Source: Bradyrhizobium sp. 186
GTDB taxonomy: Bacteria; Pseudomonadota; Alphaproteobacteria; Rhizobiales; Xanthobacteraceae
Direction: 5' to 3'
Assembly: GCF_023101685.1 (NCBI RefSeq)
Contig: NZ_CP082164.1
Span: forward strand, 372,001 to 436,000
Length of the DNA stretch: 64,000 nucleotides
Shown: positions 1 to 8,057 of the stretch, one piece after another
How the letters are laid out: each line of letters begins with the position of its first letter
Numbering within the stretch: position 1 is the stretch's first letter
Position numbers and translations under genes: made by a program
The notes under the pieces: generated by a model
Told to the model about the DNA's origin: nothing
What the model saw: only the letters and a program-made list of their open reading frames with translations
Database searches by the model: none

Positions 1-968
1 AGTTCATCCAGGAAGACGGCGCCAGCGACTGGCCGACTTTCGCGGAGAAGGCCAAGAAGCTGCTCGTCAACGACAAGGTCGCGGCGATCATGGGCTGCTG
101 GACCTCGGCCTCGCGCAAGGCCGTGCTGCCGGTGGTCGAGCAGTATAACGGCATGCTCTATTACCCGACCTTCTACGAAGGCCTCGAGCAGTCCAAGAAC
201 GTGATCTACACCGGCCAGGAGGCGACCCAGCAGATTCTCGCCGGCCTGAACTGGATCGCGAAGGAAAAGGGCGCGAAGTCGTTCTTCTTCATCGGATCCG
301 ACTACATCTGGCCGCGCACCTCGAACAAGATCGCGCGCAAGCACGTCGAAAACGTGTTGAAGGGCAAGGTCGTCGGCGAGGAGTATTATCCGCTCGGCAA
401 CACCCAGTTCAATTCGGTGATCAACAAGATCAAGCTGACCAAGCCCGACGTGATCTTCACCGACGTTGTCGGCGGCTCGAATGTCGCGTTCTACAAGCAG
501 CTCAAGGCGGCCGGCATCGACCTCTCCAAGCAGGCGCTGCTGACGATCTCGGTGACCGAAGACGAAATCGACGGCATTGGCGGCGAGAACATTGCGGGCG
601 CCTATGCCTGCATGAAGTACTTCCAGTCGCTCGACAATCCGAACAACAAGGCCTTCGTGCCCGCGTTCAAGAAGATGTGGGGCGAGAAGACGGTCATCGG
701 AGACGTCACCCAGGCTGCCTATCTCGGCCCGTGGCTGTGGAAGTTGACGGTGGAGAAGGCGGGCTCCTTCGACGTCGACAAGATCGCGGCGGCTTCGCCG
801 GGCATCGAGTTCAAGGGCGCTCCGGAAGGCTATGTGCGTATCCACGAAAATCATCACCTCTGGTCGAAGACCCGGGTGGGACGCGCCAAGCTCGATGGCC
901 AGTTCGAGCTGATCTACGAGACCGCCGATCTGGTCGAGCCGGATCCGTTCCCCAAGGGCTACCAGTAA
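1..968 (+). CDS. urtA: Urea/short-chain amide ABC transporter, substrate-binding protein (5' partial)
   Basis: This periplasmic binding protein delivers urea or a short-chain amide to the UrtBC permease. The reading frame is open from base 3, so the N-terminus and signal peptide lie outside the window; about 321 residues remain. The segment with IMGCWTSASRK, LPVVEQYNGMLYYP and FFIGSDYIWPRTSN is typical of UrtA/FmdD and not of amino-acid binding proteins. It is the first gene of urtABCDE-fmdA-fmdB-amiE. A 143-bp gap with two hairpins separates it from urtB. The amide hydrolases downstream make formamide or acetamide possible ligands as well as urea. Confidence 0.9.
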   Translation, partial: FIQEDGASDWPTFAEKAKKLLVNDKVAAIMGCWTSASRKAVLPVVEQYNGMLYYPTFYEGLEQSKNVIYTGQEATQQILAGLNWIAKEKGAKSFFFIGSDYIWPRTSNKIARKHVENVLKGKVVGEEYYPLGNTQFNSVINKIKLTKPDVIFTDVVGGSNVAFYKQLKAAGIDLSKQALLTISVTEDEIDGIGGENIAGAYACMKYFQSLDNPNNKAFVPAFKKMWGEKTVIGDVTQAAYLGPWLWKLTVEKAGSFDVDKIAAASPGIEFKGAPEGYVRIHENHHLWSKTRVGRAKLDGQFELIYETADLVEPDPFPKGYQ

Positions 969-1025
969 GACGCGGGCGAAGTCGCGGCGTTTGCCGCGGT
1001 TTTCCTCAAGATCAAGCCTCTCCCT

Positions 1026-1085
1026 GGCGTGGATCGCAAGTCCACGCCCAAGACCCCCGCGTCGCGAACCTGCTCGCGACGCGGG
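1026..1085 (+). promoter_or_regulatory. Two tandem hairpins between urtA and urtB
   Basis: The gap holds an 8-bp perfect stem (1026-1033 with 1041-1048, 7-nt loop) and a 12-bp perfect stem (1056-1067 with 1074-1085, 6-nt loop). No T-run follows, so they do not look like intrinsic terminators. Stable hairpins after the binding-protein gene commonly protect its mRNA and reduce readthrough into permease genes; that role is inferred here. The urtB Shine-Dalgarno (GGAGG, 1101-1105) begins 15 bp after the second stem. Confidence 0.6.
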
Positions 1086-1111
1086 ACCCTATCCCCCGAC
1101 GGAGGACATCG

Positions 1112-2038
1112 ATGTTCGGCGACTACTCGCTTGGTGACCTTGGCTCCATCTTCGTCATGCAGGGTTTTGCAGGACTGATCCTGTTCTCGGTCTACGTCCT
1201 GATGGCGCTGGGGCTTGCGATCATCTTCGGCCAGATGGGCGTCATCAACATGGCCCATGGCGAGTTCATGATTCTCGGGGCCTACGTCACCTGGATGACC
1301 TCGAATTTCTTCCAGTCCTATTTGCCAAGCCTGTTCAGCGGCTACTTCTTCCTCGCGATGATCCTGGCCTTCATCGCCTCCGGCGCATTGGGAATGCTGG
1401 TGGAATGGGTGCTGATACGGCATCTCTACAAGCGACCGCTCGACACGCTGCTTGCCACCTGGGGCCTCAGCCTGATGCTCCAGCAGGCCTATCGTTCCGT
1501 GTTCGGCGCGCGCGAGGTCGGCGTCGAGCTGCCGCAGTGGATGCTCGGGTCGCTGCACGTGACCGACAGCATCGAAGTGCCGATCAACGGCGTCTTCGTG
1601 ATGTGCCTCACCGTCCTGATCACCGTCTGCGTCGCCTACGTGATGTACAAATCGCGCTGGGGCCGCCAGGTGCGCGCGGTGGTGCAGAACCGCATCATGG
1701 CCGGCGCCGTCGGCATCAACACCGAAAAAGTCGATCGCTATACCTACGGCCTCGGTTGCGGGATCGCCGGCGTCGCCGGCAGCGCCTTCACGATGATCGG
1801 CTCCACCGGTCCCACGTCCGGACAGCTCTACATCGTCGATACATTCCTGGTGGTCGTGTTCGGCGGTGCCGCGAGCCTGCTCGGCACCATCGCTTCGGCC
1901 TTCTCGATCTCGCAGACCCAATCCACCCTCGAGTTCTTCTTGTCGGGTTCGATGGCCAAGGTGCTGACACTGCTTGCCGTTGTCGGAATCCTGATGCTGC
2001 GGCCGCAGGGACTGTTCGCCCTCAAGGTCCGCAAGTGA
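1112..2038 (+). CDS. urtB: Urea/amide ABC transporter permease UrtB
   Basis: Inner-membrane permease of the branched-chain amino acid/urea ABC class (BPD_transp_2), 308 residues and almost entirely hydrophobic. The family motif around GQMGVINMAHGEF lies near residues 40-52, and the protein ends with LRPQGLF close to the C-terminus, as in LivH/UrtB proteins. The start at 1112 is chosen because GGAGG lies just upstream and MFGDYSL leads directly into the first helix; the longer open frame upstream is out-of-frame urtA sequence. It pairs with UrtC to form the channel. Confidence 0.93.
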   Translation: MFGDYSLGDLGSIFVMQGFAGLILFSVYVLMALGLAIIFGQMGVINMAHGEFMILGAYVTWMTSNFFQSYLPSLFSGYFFLAMILAFIASGALGMLVEWVLIRHLYKRPLDTLLATWGLSLMLQQAYRSVFGAREVGVELPQWMLGSLHVTDSIEVPINGVFVMCLTVLITVCVAYVMYKSRWGRQVRAVVQNRIMAGAVGINTEKVDRYTYGLGCGIAGVAGSAFTMIGSTGPTSGQLYIVDTFLVVVFGGAASLLGTIASAFSISQTQSTLEFFLSGSMAKVLTLLAVVGILMLRPQGLFALKVRK

Positions 2039-2056
2039 GAAACAGAGGCTGATGCA

Positions 2057-3199
2057 ATGACCGACAATCGGTTCTTCAATCGATCGGAGCTCATCGGAGT
2101 CCTGTTGCTCGCGGTCTTCCTGGTGGTGATCCTTCCGCTCACGCTCGATGTCTTCAGGCTCAATCTGGTCGCAAAGTACCTGACCTATGCCTTCGTCGCG
2201 CTGGGGCTGGTGATCTGCTGGGGCTATGGCGGCATTCTCAGTCTCGGCCAGGGCGTGTTCTTCGGGCTCGGCGGCTACTGCATGGCGATGTTCCTCAAGC
2301 TGGAAGCCTCCAGCCCCGAGAACACCAAGATCCAATCCACGCCCGGCATCCCCGATTTCATGGACTGGAATCAGATCACCGCGCTGCCGTTGTTCTGGAA
2401 GCCGTTTCACAGCCTCACCTTCACGATTGCCGCCATCATTCTGGTGCCCGGCATCTTCGCCCTGATCATCGGCACGGCGATGTTCAAGCGCCGGGTCGGC
2501 GGCACTTACTTCGCGATCATCACCCAGGCGGTCGCGGCCATCCTGACCATCCTGATCGTGGGACAGCAGGGCTACACCGGCGGCATCAACGGCATGACCG
2601 ATCTGCGGACGCTGAAGGGCTGGGACATCCGGCCGGATCACGCCAAGATCGTGCTGTACTTCTTCGAAGTTGGACTGCTGTTCGTCTGCATCATGATCGC
2701 GCAGTTCATCCGGCACTCCAAGCTCGGACGCATCCTGGTTGCGATGCGCGAGAAAGAGGACCGGGTCCGCTTCTCCGGCTACAGCGTCGCGAACTTCAAG
2801 ATCTTCGCCTTCTGCATCGCTGCCGTGTTCGCCGCGATCGGCGGCGCCATGTTCGCGCTCAATGTCGGCTTCATGTCACCGTCCTTCGTCGGCATCGTGC
2901 CGTCGATCGAGATGGTGATCTACACCGCGGTCGGTGGCCGGCTTTCGATCCTCGGTGCGGTCTACGGCACGCTGCTGGTCAATTTTGCCAAGACCAGCCT
3001 GTCGGAAACCTTTCCCGAATTGTGGCTGTTCGGATTGGGCGGGTTGTTCATTGCCGTGGTCCTGGCCTTCCCGAATGGTCTTGCCGGAATCTGGGGCGAC
3101 TATGTGCAGCCGCGCATCGATCGCCTGATCTCGTCGCGCAAATCGAAACCCGAGGGCTGGACCGACAGCTCGGTCGCCGACGGCGCCCCGGCGGAGTGA
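2057..3199 (+). CDS. urtC: Urea/amide ABC transporter permease UrtC
   Basis: Second inner-membrane permease (LivM/UrtC type), 380 residues. Many hydrophobic helices are visible, with the conserved WGYGGILSLGQGVFFGLGGY stretch near residues 54-75 and an extended loop around residues 85-115 typical of UrtC. The start lies 18 bp after the urtB stop, and urtD begins 10 bp after its stop, so the genes are co-transcribed. The C-terminus after the last helix is hydrophilic (RIDRLISSRKSKPEGW). Confidence 0.93.
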   Translation: MTDNRFFNRSELIGVLLLAVFLVVILPLTLDVFRLNLVAKYLTYAFVALGLVICWGYGGILSLGQGVFFGLGGYCMAMFLKLEASSPENTKIQSTPGIPDFMDWNQITALPLFWKPFHSLTFTIAAIILVPGIFALIIGTAMFKRRVGGTYFAIITQAVAAILTILIVGQQGYTGGINGMTDLRTLKGWDIRPDHAKIVLYFFEVGLLFVCIMIAQFIRHSKLGRILVAMREKEDRVRFSGYSVANFKIFAFCIAAVFAAIGGAMFALNVGFMSPSFVGIVPSIEMVIYTAVGGRLSILGAVYGTLLVNFAKTSLSETFPELWLFGLGGLFIAVVLAFPNGLAGIWGDYVQPRIDRLISSRKSKPEGWTDSSVADGAPAE

Positions 3200-3209
3200 G
3201 GAGATCATC

Positions 3210-3965
3210 ATGCTCGTAGGTCACCAGCCCAAGGAATTTCTGCTCGCCGTCGAGGCGCTGACCGTGTCGTTCGACGGGTTCAAGGCGGTCAACGATCTCT
3301 CCTTTTACGTCGACGAGAACGAGATCCGCGTCATCATCGGTCCGAACGGCGCCGGCAAGACCACCGTGCTCGACCTGATCTGCGGCAAGACCAAAGCGAC
3401 GTCCGGCTCGATCCAGTTCCGCGGCAAGGAGCTGACCCGGATGAAGGAGAACGAGATCGTGAAGACCGGGGTCGGCCGCAAGTTCCAGAACCCGTCGATC
3501 TATGACGATCTCACGGTGTTCGAGAATTTGGAAATTTCCTATCCGCGCGGACGCTCGGTGTTCGGTGCGCTGACCTTCACCCGCGACGCCGCCGTGCGCG
3601 ACCGGGTGCATGAAGTCGCCGAAATGATCTTTCTGAAGGACCGGCTGAACGTGAACGCCGATCTGCTCAGTCATGGCCAGAAGCAATGGCTCGAGATCGG
3701 CATGCTGCTGATCCAGGACCCCGACCTGTTGATGCTGGACGAGCCCGTCGCCGGCATGAGCGTCTCCGAGCGCGCCAAGACCGCCGAGCTGCTCAACCGC
3801 ATCATCAAGAACCGTTCCGTGCTGGTGATCGAACACGACATGAAGTTCGTTGAGGACATCGCGCACAAGGTCACCGTGCTTCACCAGGGCCAGATCCTCT
3901 CCGAGGGCACCATGGAGAAGGTGAAGAACGACCCCAAGGTCGTCGAAGTCTACCTGGGGCACTGA
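3210..3965 (+). CDS. urtD: Urea/amide ABC transporter ATP-binding protein UrtD
   Basis: Cytoplasmic ATPase of the importer, 251 residues. Walker A GPNGAGKTT is at 44-52 and Walker B LLMLDEP at 173-179. The ABC signature is LSHGQ (153-157) rather than LSGGQ, in the context LSHGQKQWLEIGM that is characteristic of UrtD. GAGGAG at 3198-3203 is a strong Shine-Dalgarno for the ATG at 3210. A 257-bp gap carrying a palindromic repeat separates it from urtE. Confidence 0.94.
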   Translation: MLVGHQPKEFLLAVEALTVSFDGFKAVNDLSFYVDENEIRVIIGPNGAGKTTVLDLICGKTKATSGSIQFRGKELTRMKENEIVKTGVGRKFQNPSIYDDLTVFENLEISYPRGRSVFGALTFTRDAAVRDRVHEVAEMIFLKDRLNVNADLLSHGQKQWLEIGMLLIQDPDLLMLDEPVAGMSVSERAKTAELLNRIIKNRSVLVIEHDMKFVEDIAHKVTVLHQGQILSEGTMEKVKNDPKVVEVYLGH

Positions 3966-4010
3966 GATATGACGAAGTCGAGTGAATCCGCTGCGGCACT
4001 GACGGTCTAC

Positions 4011-4167
4011 CTCTCCCCTTGTGGGAGAGGTCGGATTGCATCGCCAGATGCGATCCGGGTGAGGGGTATCTCTCCGCGCGCCAATCTGCCTTTCGTATCC
4101 GCAGATGCAGACCCCTCATCCGGCGCGGACTTCGTCCGCGCCACCTTCTCCCACAAGGGGAGAAGGA
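4011..4167. repeat. Family A palindromic repeat, copy 1 (urtD-urtE gap)
   Basis: About 157 bp. The left arm CTCTCCCCTTGTGGGAGAGG and right arm CTTCTCCCACAAGGGGAGAAG are near-perfect inverted copies, and smaller internal palindromes lie between them (around 4040-4055 and 4121-4142). Related copies lie at 6177-6318 and 38013-38143. All three lie between co-directional genes of the same operon. The open frames across it are not coding: they exist only because the arms are GC-rich. Confidence 0.8.
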
Positions 4168-4222
4168 AGGCGTTCACGGCAAAACCGCCTCACTAGATTT
4201 CACACTGACCCGGGAAGCGATC

Positions 4223-4912
4223 ATGCTGGCAATCTCCGATCTTCACGTCGCCTACGGCCAGAGCGAGGTGCTGCACGGGCTCAACGTCAAGGTCGCGCCC
4301 AACGAGATCGTCGCGATCATGGGCCGCAACGGCATGGGCAAGACGACGCTGATGAAATCGCTGATGGGCATCCTGCCGGCCAAGAGCGGCTCGGTGACCA
4401 TGGACGGCGCCGAGCTCGGAAACCTGCCGAGCTACGAGCGGGTGGCCAAGGGCCTCGCCTATGTGCCGCAGGGCCGGATGATCTTCTCGACCATGACGGT
4501 GAAGGAGAACATCGAGACCGGCCTCGTTGTCTCCGGCGGGACCGAGGTGCCCGGCGACATCTACGAATTGTTTCCGGTGCTGCTGGAGATGAAGGGCCGC
4601 CGCGGCGGCAATCTCTCCGGCGGCCAGCAGCAGCAGCTTGCGATCGCGCGGGCGCTCGCCACCAAGCCGAAAGTGCTGCTGCTGGACGAGCCAACCGAAG
4701 GCATCCAGCCTTCCATCATCAAGGACATGGCGCGCACCCTGAAGCGCATCCGCGACGAGCGGGGGCTATCGATCGTCGTATCCGAACAAGTCCTGAGCTT
4801 TGCGCTCGACATCGCCGACCGCGTGCTGGTGATCGAGAACGGCGAGATCGTCCGTGACGATCCGCGGGACGCCGTCGATGCCGCGCAGGTCTCGAAATAT
4901 CTGTCCGTCTAA
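4223..4912 (+). CDS. urtE: Urea/amide ABC transporter ATP-binding protein UrtE
   Basis: Second ATPase of the importer, 229 residues, the usual UrtE length. Walker A GRNGMGKTT is at 34-42, signature LSGGQ at 131-135 and Walker B VLLLDEP at 151-157, followed by TEGIQPSII as in UrtE/LivF. The ATG at 4223 is preferred; extending the frame upstream would translate the family A repeat. It ends 26 bp before fmdA. Confidence 0.94.
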   Translation: MLAISDLHVAYGQSEVLHGLNVKVAPNEIVAIMGRNGMGKTTLMKSLMGILPAKSGSVTMDGAELGNLPSYERVAKGLAYVPQGRMIFSTMTVKENIETGLVVSGGTEVPGDIYELFPVLLEMKGRRGGNLSGGQQQQLAIARALATKPKVLLLDEPTEGIQPSIIKDMARTLKRIRDERGLSIVVSEQVLSFALDIADRVLVIENGEIVRDDPRDAVDAAQVSKYLSV

Positions 4913-4938
4913 CCAACCGTGTAAAGGGGAGCATCTCG

Positions 4939-6168
4939 ATGCCAGAGACACTGATCAAGGTCGATCTCACGAAGTCGCCCTATGAAAATGACATGGTGCA
5001 CAACCGCTGGCACCCCGACATCCCGATCGTGGCCTGGGTCAATCCCGGCGACGATTTCATCATCGAGACCTATGACTGGACCGGCGGCTTCATCAAGAAC
5101 AACGATTCCGCCGATGATGTGCGCGACATCGATCTATCGATCGTGCACTTCCTCTCGGGCCCGATCGGCGTCAAGGGCGCCGAGCCCGGCGACTTGCTGG
5201 TGGTTGACCTGCTCGATGTCGGACCGCTCAAGGAGAGCCTGTGGGGCTTCAACGGCTTCTTCTCGAAGCAGAACGGCGGCGGCTTCCTTACCGACCACTT
5301 CCCGTTGGCGCAGAAGTCGATCTGGGACATCAAGGGTCTCTACACCTCGTCGCGCCACATACCCGGCGTGAACTTCGCGGGCCTGATCCATCCCGGCCTG
5401 ATCGGCTGTCTGCCCGATCCGAAGATGCTGGACATGTGGAACAAGCGTGAGGCCGAGTTGATCTCGACCAACCCGACCCGCGTTCCCGGCCTCGCCAACC
5501 CGCCGTTCGCACCGACCGCCCATGGCGGCCGCGCCAAGGGCGACGCCAAGGCCAAGATCGGCGCGGAGGGCGCGCGCACGGTGCCGCCGCGCGAGCATGG
5601 CGGCAATTGCGACATCAAGGATCTCTCGCGCGGCTCGAAGATCTACTTCCCGGTCTACGTGCCGGGTGCCGGTCTCTCGATGGGCGATCTGCACTTCAGC
5701 CAGGGCGACGGCGAGATCACCTTCTGCGGTGCCATCGAAATGGCCGGCTGGCTGCATCTGAAGGTCGAGGTGATCAAGGACGGCATGGCGAAGTACGGCA
5801 TCAAGAACCCGATCTTCAAGCCGTCGCCGATCACACCGAACTACAAGGACTATTTGATCTTCGAAGGCATCTCGGTCGACGAGGCCGGCAAGCAGCATTA
5901 TCTCGACGTTCACATCGCTTATCGTCAGGCCTGTCTGAACGCGATCGAATACCTCAAGAAGTTCGGCTACTCCGGCGCGCAGGCCTATTCGATCCTCGGC
6001 ACCGCGCCGTGCCAGGGGCACATCTCGGGCGTGGTCGACGTGCCCAATGCCTGCGCCACGCTGTGGCTGCCGACGGAGATCTTCGACTTCGACGTGATGC
6101 CGTCGTCGGCAGGTCCGATCAAGCACATCACGGGCGATATCCAGATGCCGATATCGCCGGACAAATGA
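4939..6168 (+). CDS. fmdA: Formamidase (FmdA/AmdA family)
   Basis: Hydrolyses formamide to formate and ammonia; 409 residues, close to the length of characterised FmdA. It belongs to the acetamidase/formamidase family (FmdA_AmdA), unrelated to the nitrilase-type amidase downstream. Diagnostic stretches are HNRWHPDIPIVAWVNPGDDF near the N-terminus, PREHGGNCDIKDLSRGSKI in the middle, and SMGDLHFSQGDGEITFCGAIE. AAAGGGGAG lies upstream of the ATG. Cytoplasmic. The tight spacing to urtE suggests that the transporter supplies its substrate. Confidence 0.92.
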   Translation: MPETLIKVDLTKSPYENDMVHNRWHPDIPIVAWVNPGDDFIIETYDWTGGFIKNNDSADDVRDIDLSIVHFLSGPIGVKGAEPGDLLVVDLLDVGPLKESLWGFNGFFSKQNGGGFLTDHFPLAQKSIWDIKGLYTSSRHIPGVNFAGLIHPGLIGCLPDPKMLDMWNKREAELISTNPTRVPGLANPPFAPTAHGGRAKGDAKAKIGAEGARTVPPREHGGNCDIKDLSRGSKIYFPVYVPGAGLSMGDLHFSQGDGEITFCGAIEMAGWLHLKVEVIKDGMAKYGIKNPIFKPSPITPNYKDYLIFEGISVDEAGKQHYLDVHIAYRQACLNAIEYLKKFGYSGAQAYSILGTAPCQGHISGVVDVPNACATLWLPTEIFDFDVMPSSAGPIKHITGDIQMPISPDK

Positions 6169-6176
6169 CACTGCGC

Positions 6177-6318
6177 TCCCTCTCCCCGTTCTTACGGGGA
6201 GAGGGGTGGGGTGAGGGGCTTCCGCACGAACGGTAGCAGTGAGTTTGCGGAGACTCCCCCTCCCCCGGAACGCATCTTGCGATGCGTTCCGACCTCTCCC
6301 CGCAAGCGGGGCGAGGTG
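6177..6318. repeat. Family A palindromic repeat, copy 2 (fmdA-fmdB gap)
   Basis: Starts CCCTCTCCCCGTTCTTACGG and ends with CGACCTCTCCCCGCAAGCGG followed by a GCGAGGTG tail. Internal inverted sequence AACGCATC/GATGCGTT lies at 6269-6288. It has the same arm design as the copies at 4011 and 38013. It fills most of the 191 bp between fmdA and fmdB, and no gene is seen in it. Confidence 0.78.
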
Positions 6319-6359
6319 AAGCGGATGCTCCGTCATCACCGAACGCGAAGGGATACAAG

Positions 6360-6722
6360 ATGCCGGTCTATGAATATCTCTGTGGCGACTGCGGTCCGTT
6401 CAAGGACCTGCGCCCGATGGCGGAGTGCGACGATCCGCAGGCCTGCCCGAATTGCGAGACGATGGCGCCGCGCGTGATCCTGACCGCGCCAAACTTCTTC
6501 TGTATGCCGTCCGAGAAGCGCAAAGCCCACGCCGTCAACGAGCGCAGCACGCACGCGCCGCAGACACTCGCGCAATACAAGGCCTTGCATGGCCCCGGCT
6601 GCGGCTGTTGCTCATCGGGCAAAACCGCATCGGACAAGAAAAAGCCCGCGCGGCTGGTGACCAAGACCAAGAGCGGCGCCAAGGGCTTTCCCACCGCGCG
6701 GCCCTGGATGATCAGCCATTAA
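6360..6722 (+). CDS. fmdB: FmdB family zinc-ribbon protein
   Basis: A 120-residue protein with the N-terminal FmdB zinc ribbon: MPVYEYLCGDCG gives C8-x2-C11, and ACPNC gives C29-x2-C32, an expected four-cysteine zinc site. A second Cys cluster (GCGCCSSG) lies near residue 80, and the tail is Lys-rich. FmdB accompanies formamidase in methylotroph amide operons and was proposed to be regulatory; its biochemical role is not established. The start was set at 6360 because the family begins MPxYEY; the frame extends upstream only through repeat sequence. Confidence 0.88.
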   Translation: MPVYEYLCGDCGPFKDLRPMAECDDPQACPNCETMAPRVILTAPNFFCMPSEKRKAHAVNERSTHAPQTLAQYKALHGPGCGCCSSGKTASDKKKPARLVTKTKSGAKGFPTARPWMISH

Positions 6723-6781
6723 CGCATGCGGCCGACCTCCCGGCGGTAACCTCAAACGAATAAAGTACAGGAGCGGTCAAG

Positions 6782-7822
6782 ATGCTTCACGGTGACATTT
6801 CCAGCAGCAACGACACTGTCGGCGTCGCGGTGGTGAACTACAAGATGCCCCGCCTGCACACCAAGGCCGAGGTGCTCGATAACGCTCGCAAGATCGCCGA
6901 CATGGTGGTGGGCATGAAGACCGGCCTGCCCGGCATGGATCTGGTAATCTTCCCCGAATACTCCACGCACGGCATCATGTACGACTCCAAGGAGATGTAC
7001 GAGACCGCCTCGGCGGTGCCCGGTGAAGAGACCGCGATTTTTGCCGAGGCCTGTCGCAAGGCGAAAGTATGGGGCGTATTCTCGCTGACCGGCGAGCGCC
7101 ACGAGGAGCATCCGAACAAGGCGCCCTACAACACCCTGATCCTGATGAATGACAAGGGCGAGATCGTGCAGAAGTACCGCAAGATCATGCCGTGGGTGCC
7201 GATCGAGGGCTGGTATCCCGGCAATTGCACCTATGTCTCCGACGGCCCGAAAGGGATGAAGGTCAGCCTGATCATCTGCGACGACGGCAATTTTCCGGAG
7301 ATCTGGCGTGACTGCGCCATGAAGGGCGCCGAGTTGATCGTGCGTTGCCAAGGCTACATGTATCCGGCCAAGGAACAGCAGATCCTCATTTCCAAGGCCA
7401 TGGCGTGGGCCAACAACGTCTATGTCGCGGTCGCCAATGCCGCCGGCTTCGACGGCGTCTATTCCTACTTCGGTCATTCCGCGATCATCGGCTTCGACGG
7501 TCGTACCCTGGGCGAGACCGGTGAGGAGGAATACGGCATCCAGTATGCCCAGCTGTCGAAAAATCTGATCCGCGATGCGCGCCGCAATGGCCAGTCGCAG
7601 AACCATCTCTACAAGCTGGTCCACCGCGGCTATACCGGCATGATCAATTCCGGCGAAAGCCCGCGCGGCGTCGCGGCTTGCCCGTATGATTTCTACAAGA
7701 ACTGGATCGCCGATCCCGAAGGCACGCGGGACATGGTCGAGGCGATGACGCGGTCGACGCCGGGGACCGACGAGTGCCCGATTGACGGCATCCCGAATGA
7801 GGCGGGCGCGAGCAACTACTGA
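6782..7822 (+). CDS. amiE: Aliphatic amidase AmiE
   Basis: Nitrilase-superfamily amidase hydrolysing short aliphatic amides such as acetamide and propionamide to the acid and ammonia. It has 346 residues, the same length as Pseudomonas AmiE. The catalytic triad is present at the canonical positions: E59 (FPEY), K134 (KYRK) and C166 (IICDDGN). It opens [20 protein letters not shown], nearly identical to the family. A Shine-Dalgarno AGGAG lies at 6768-6772. It is the last gene of the urt-fmd operon and so widens the amide range beyond formamide. Confidence 0.95.
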   Translation: MLHGDISSSNDTVGVAVVNYKMPRLHTKAEVLDNARKIADMVVGMKTGLPGMDLVIFPEYSTHGIMYDSKEMYETASAVPGEETAIFAEACRKAKVWGVFSLTGERHEEHPNKAPYNTLILMNDKGEIVQKYRKIMPWVPIEGWYPGNCTYVSDGPKGMKVSLIICDDGNFPEIWRDCAMKGAELIVRCQGYMYPAKEQQILISKAMAWANNVYVAVANAAGFDGVYSYFGHSAIIGFDGRTLGETGEEEYGIQYAQLSKNLIRDARRNGQSQNHLYKLVHRGYTGMINSGESPRGVAACPYDFYKNWIADPEGTRDMVEAMTRSTPGTDECPIDGIPNEAGASNY

Positions 7823-8057
7823 GTCGCCGCTGAGACCGCAAGATGCGAACAGCGGTCAACACCCGGATCGATCTGGTTCGGCCTGCCTATGCGTGGAATA
7901 ACCAGTGGGCTACGCAAAAGCGTGGCCCGGTTGCAACATCGGCTGGCGAATCTGCCTAAGTTGTGCGCCAAACGGACGCTACCGGCCGAGTCGAGGTTTA
8001 CGGAACCTCCCCATGGCCTAAGTTCGTCGCGGAACGGCTGGGATTGGGGAATGTGAC

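Noticed and set aside
677..1111. N-terminal extension of UrtB back to 677
   Set aside because: The extension reads through urtA in the wrong frame and through the intergenic hairpins; the family start is MFGDYSL at 1112.
959..2716. 585-codon open frame on the minus strand across urtB/urtC
   Set aside because: It lies antisense to two well-supported permease genes. Its translation is a low-complexity run of Asp, His, Arg and Glu typical of antisense frames in high-GC DNA, with no ribosome site or domain.
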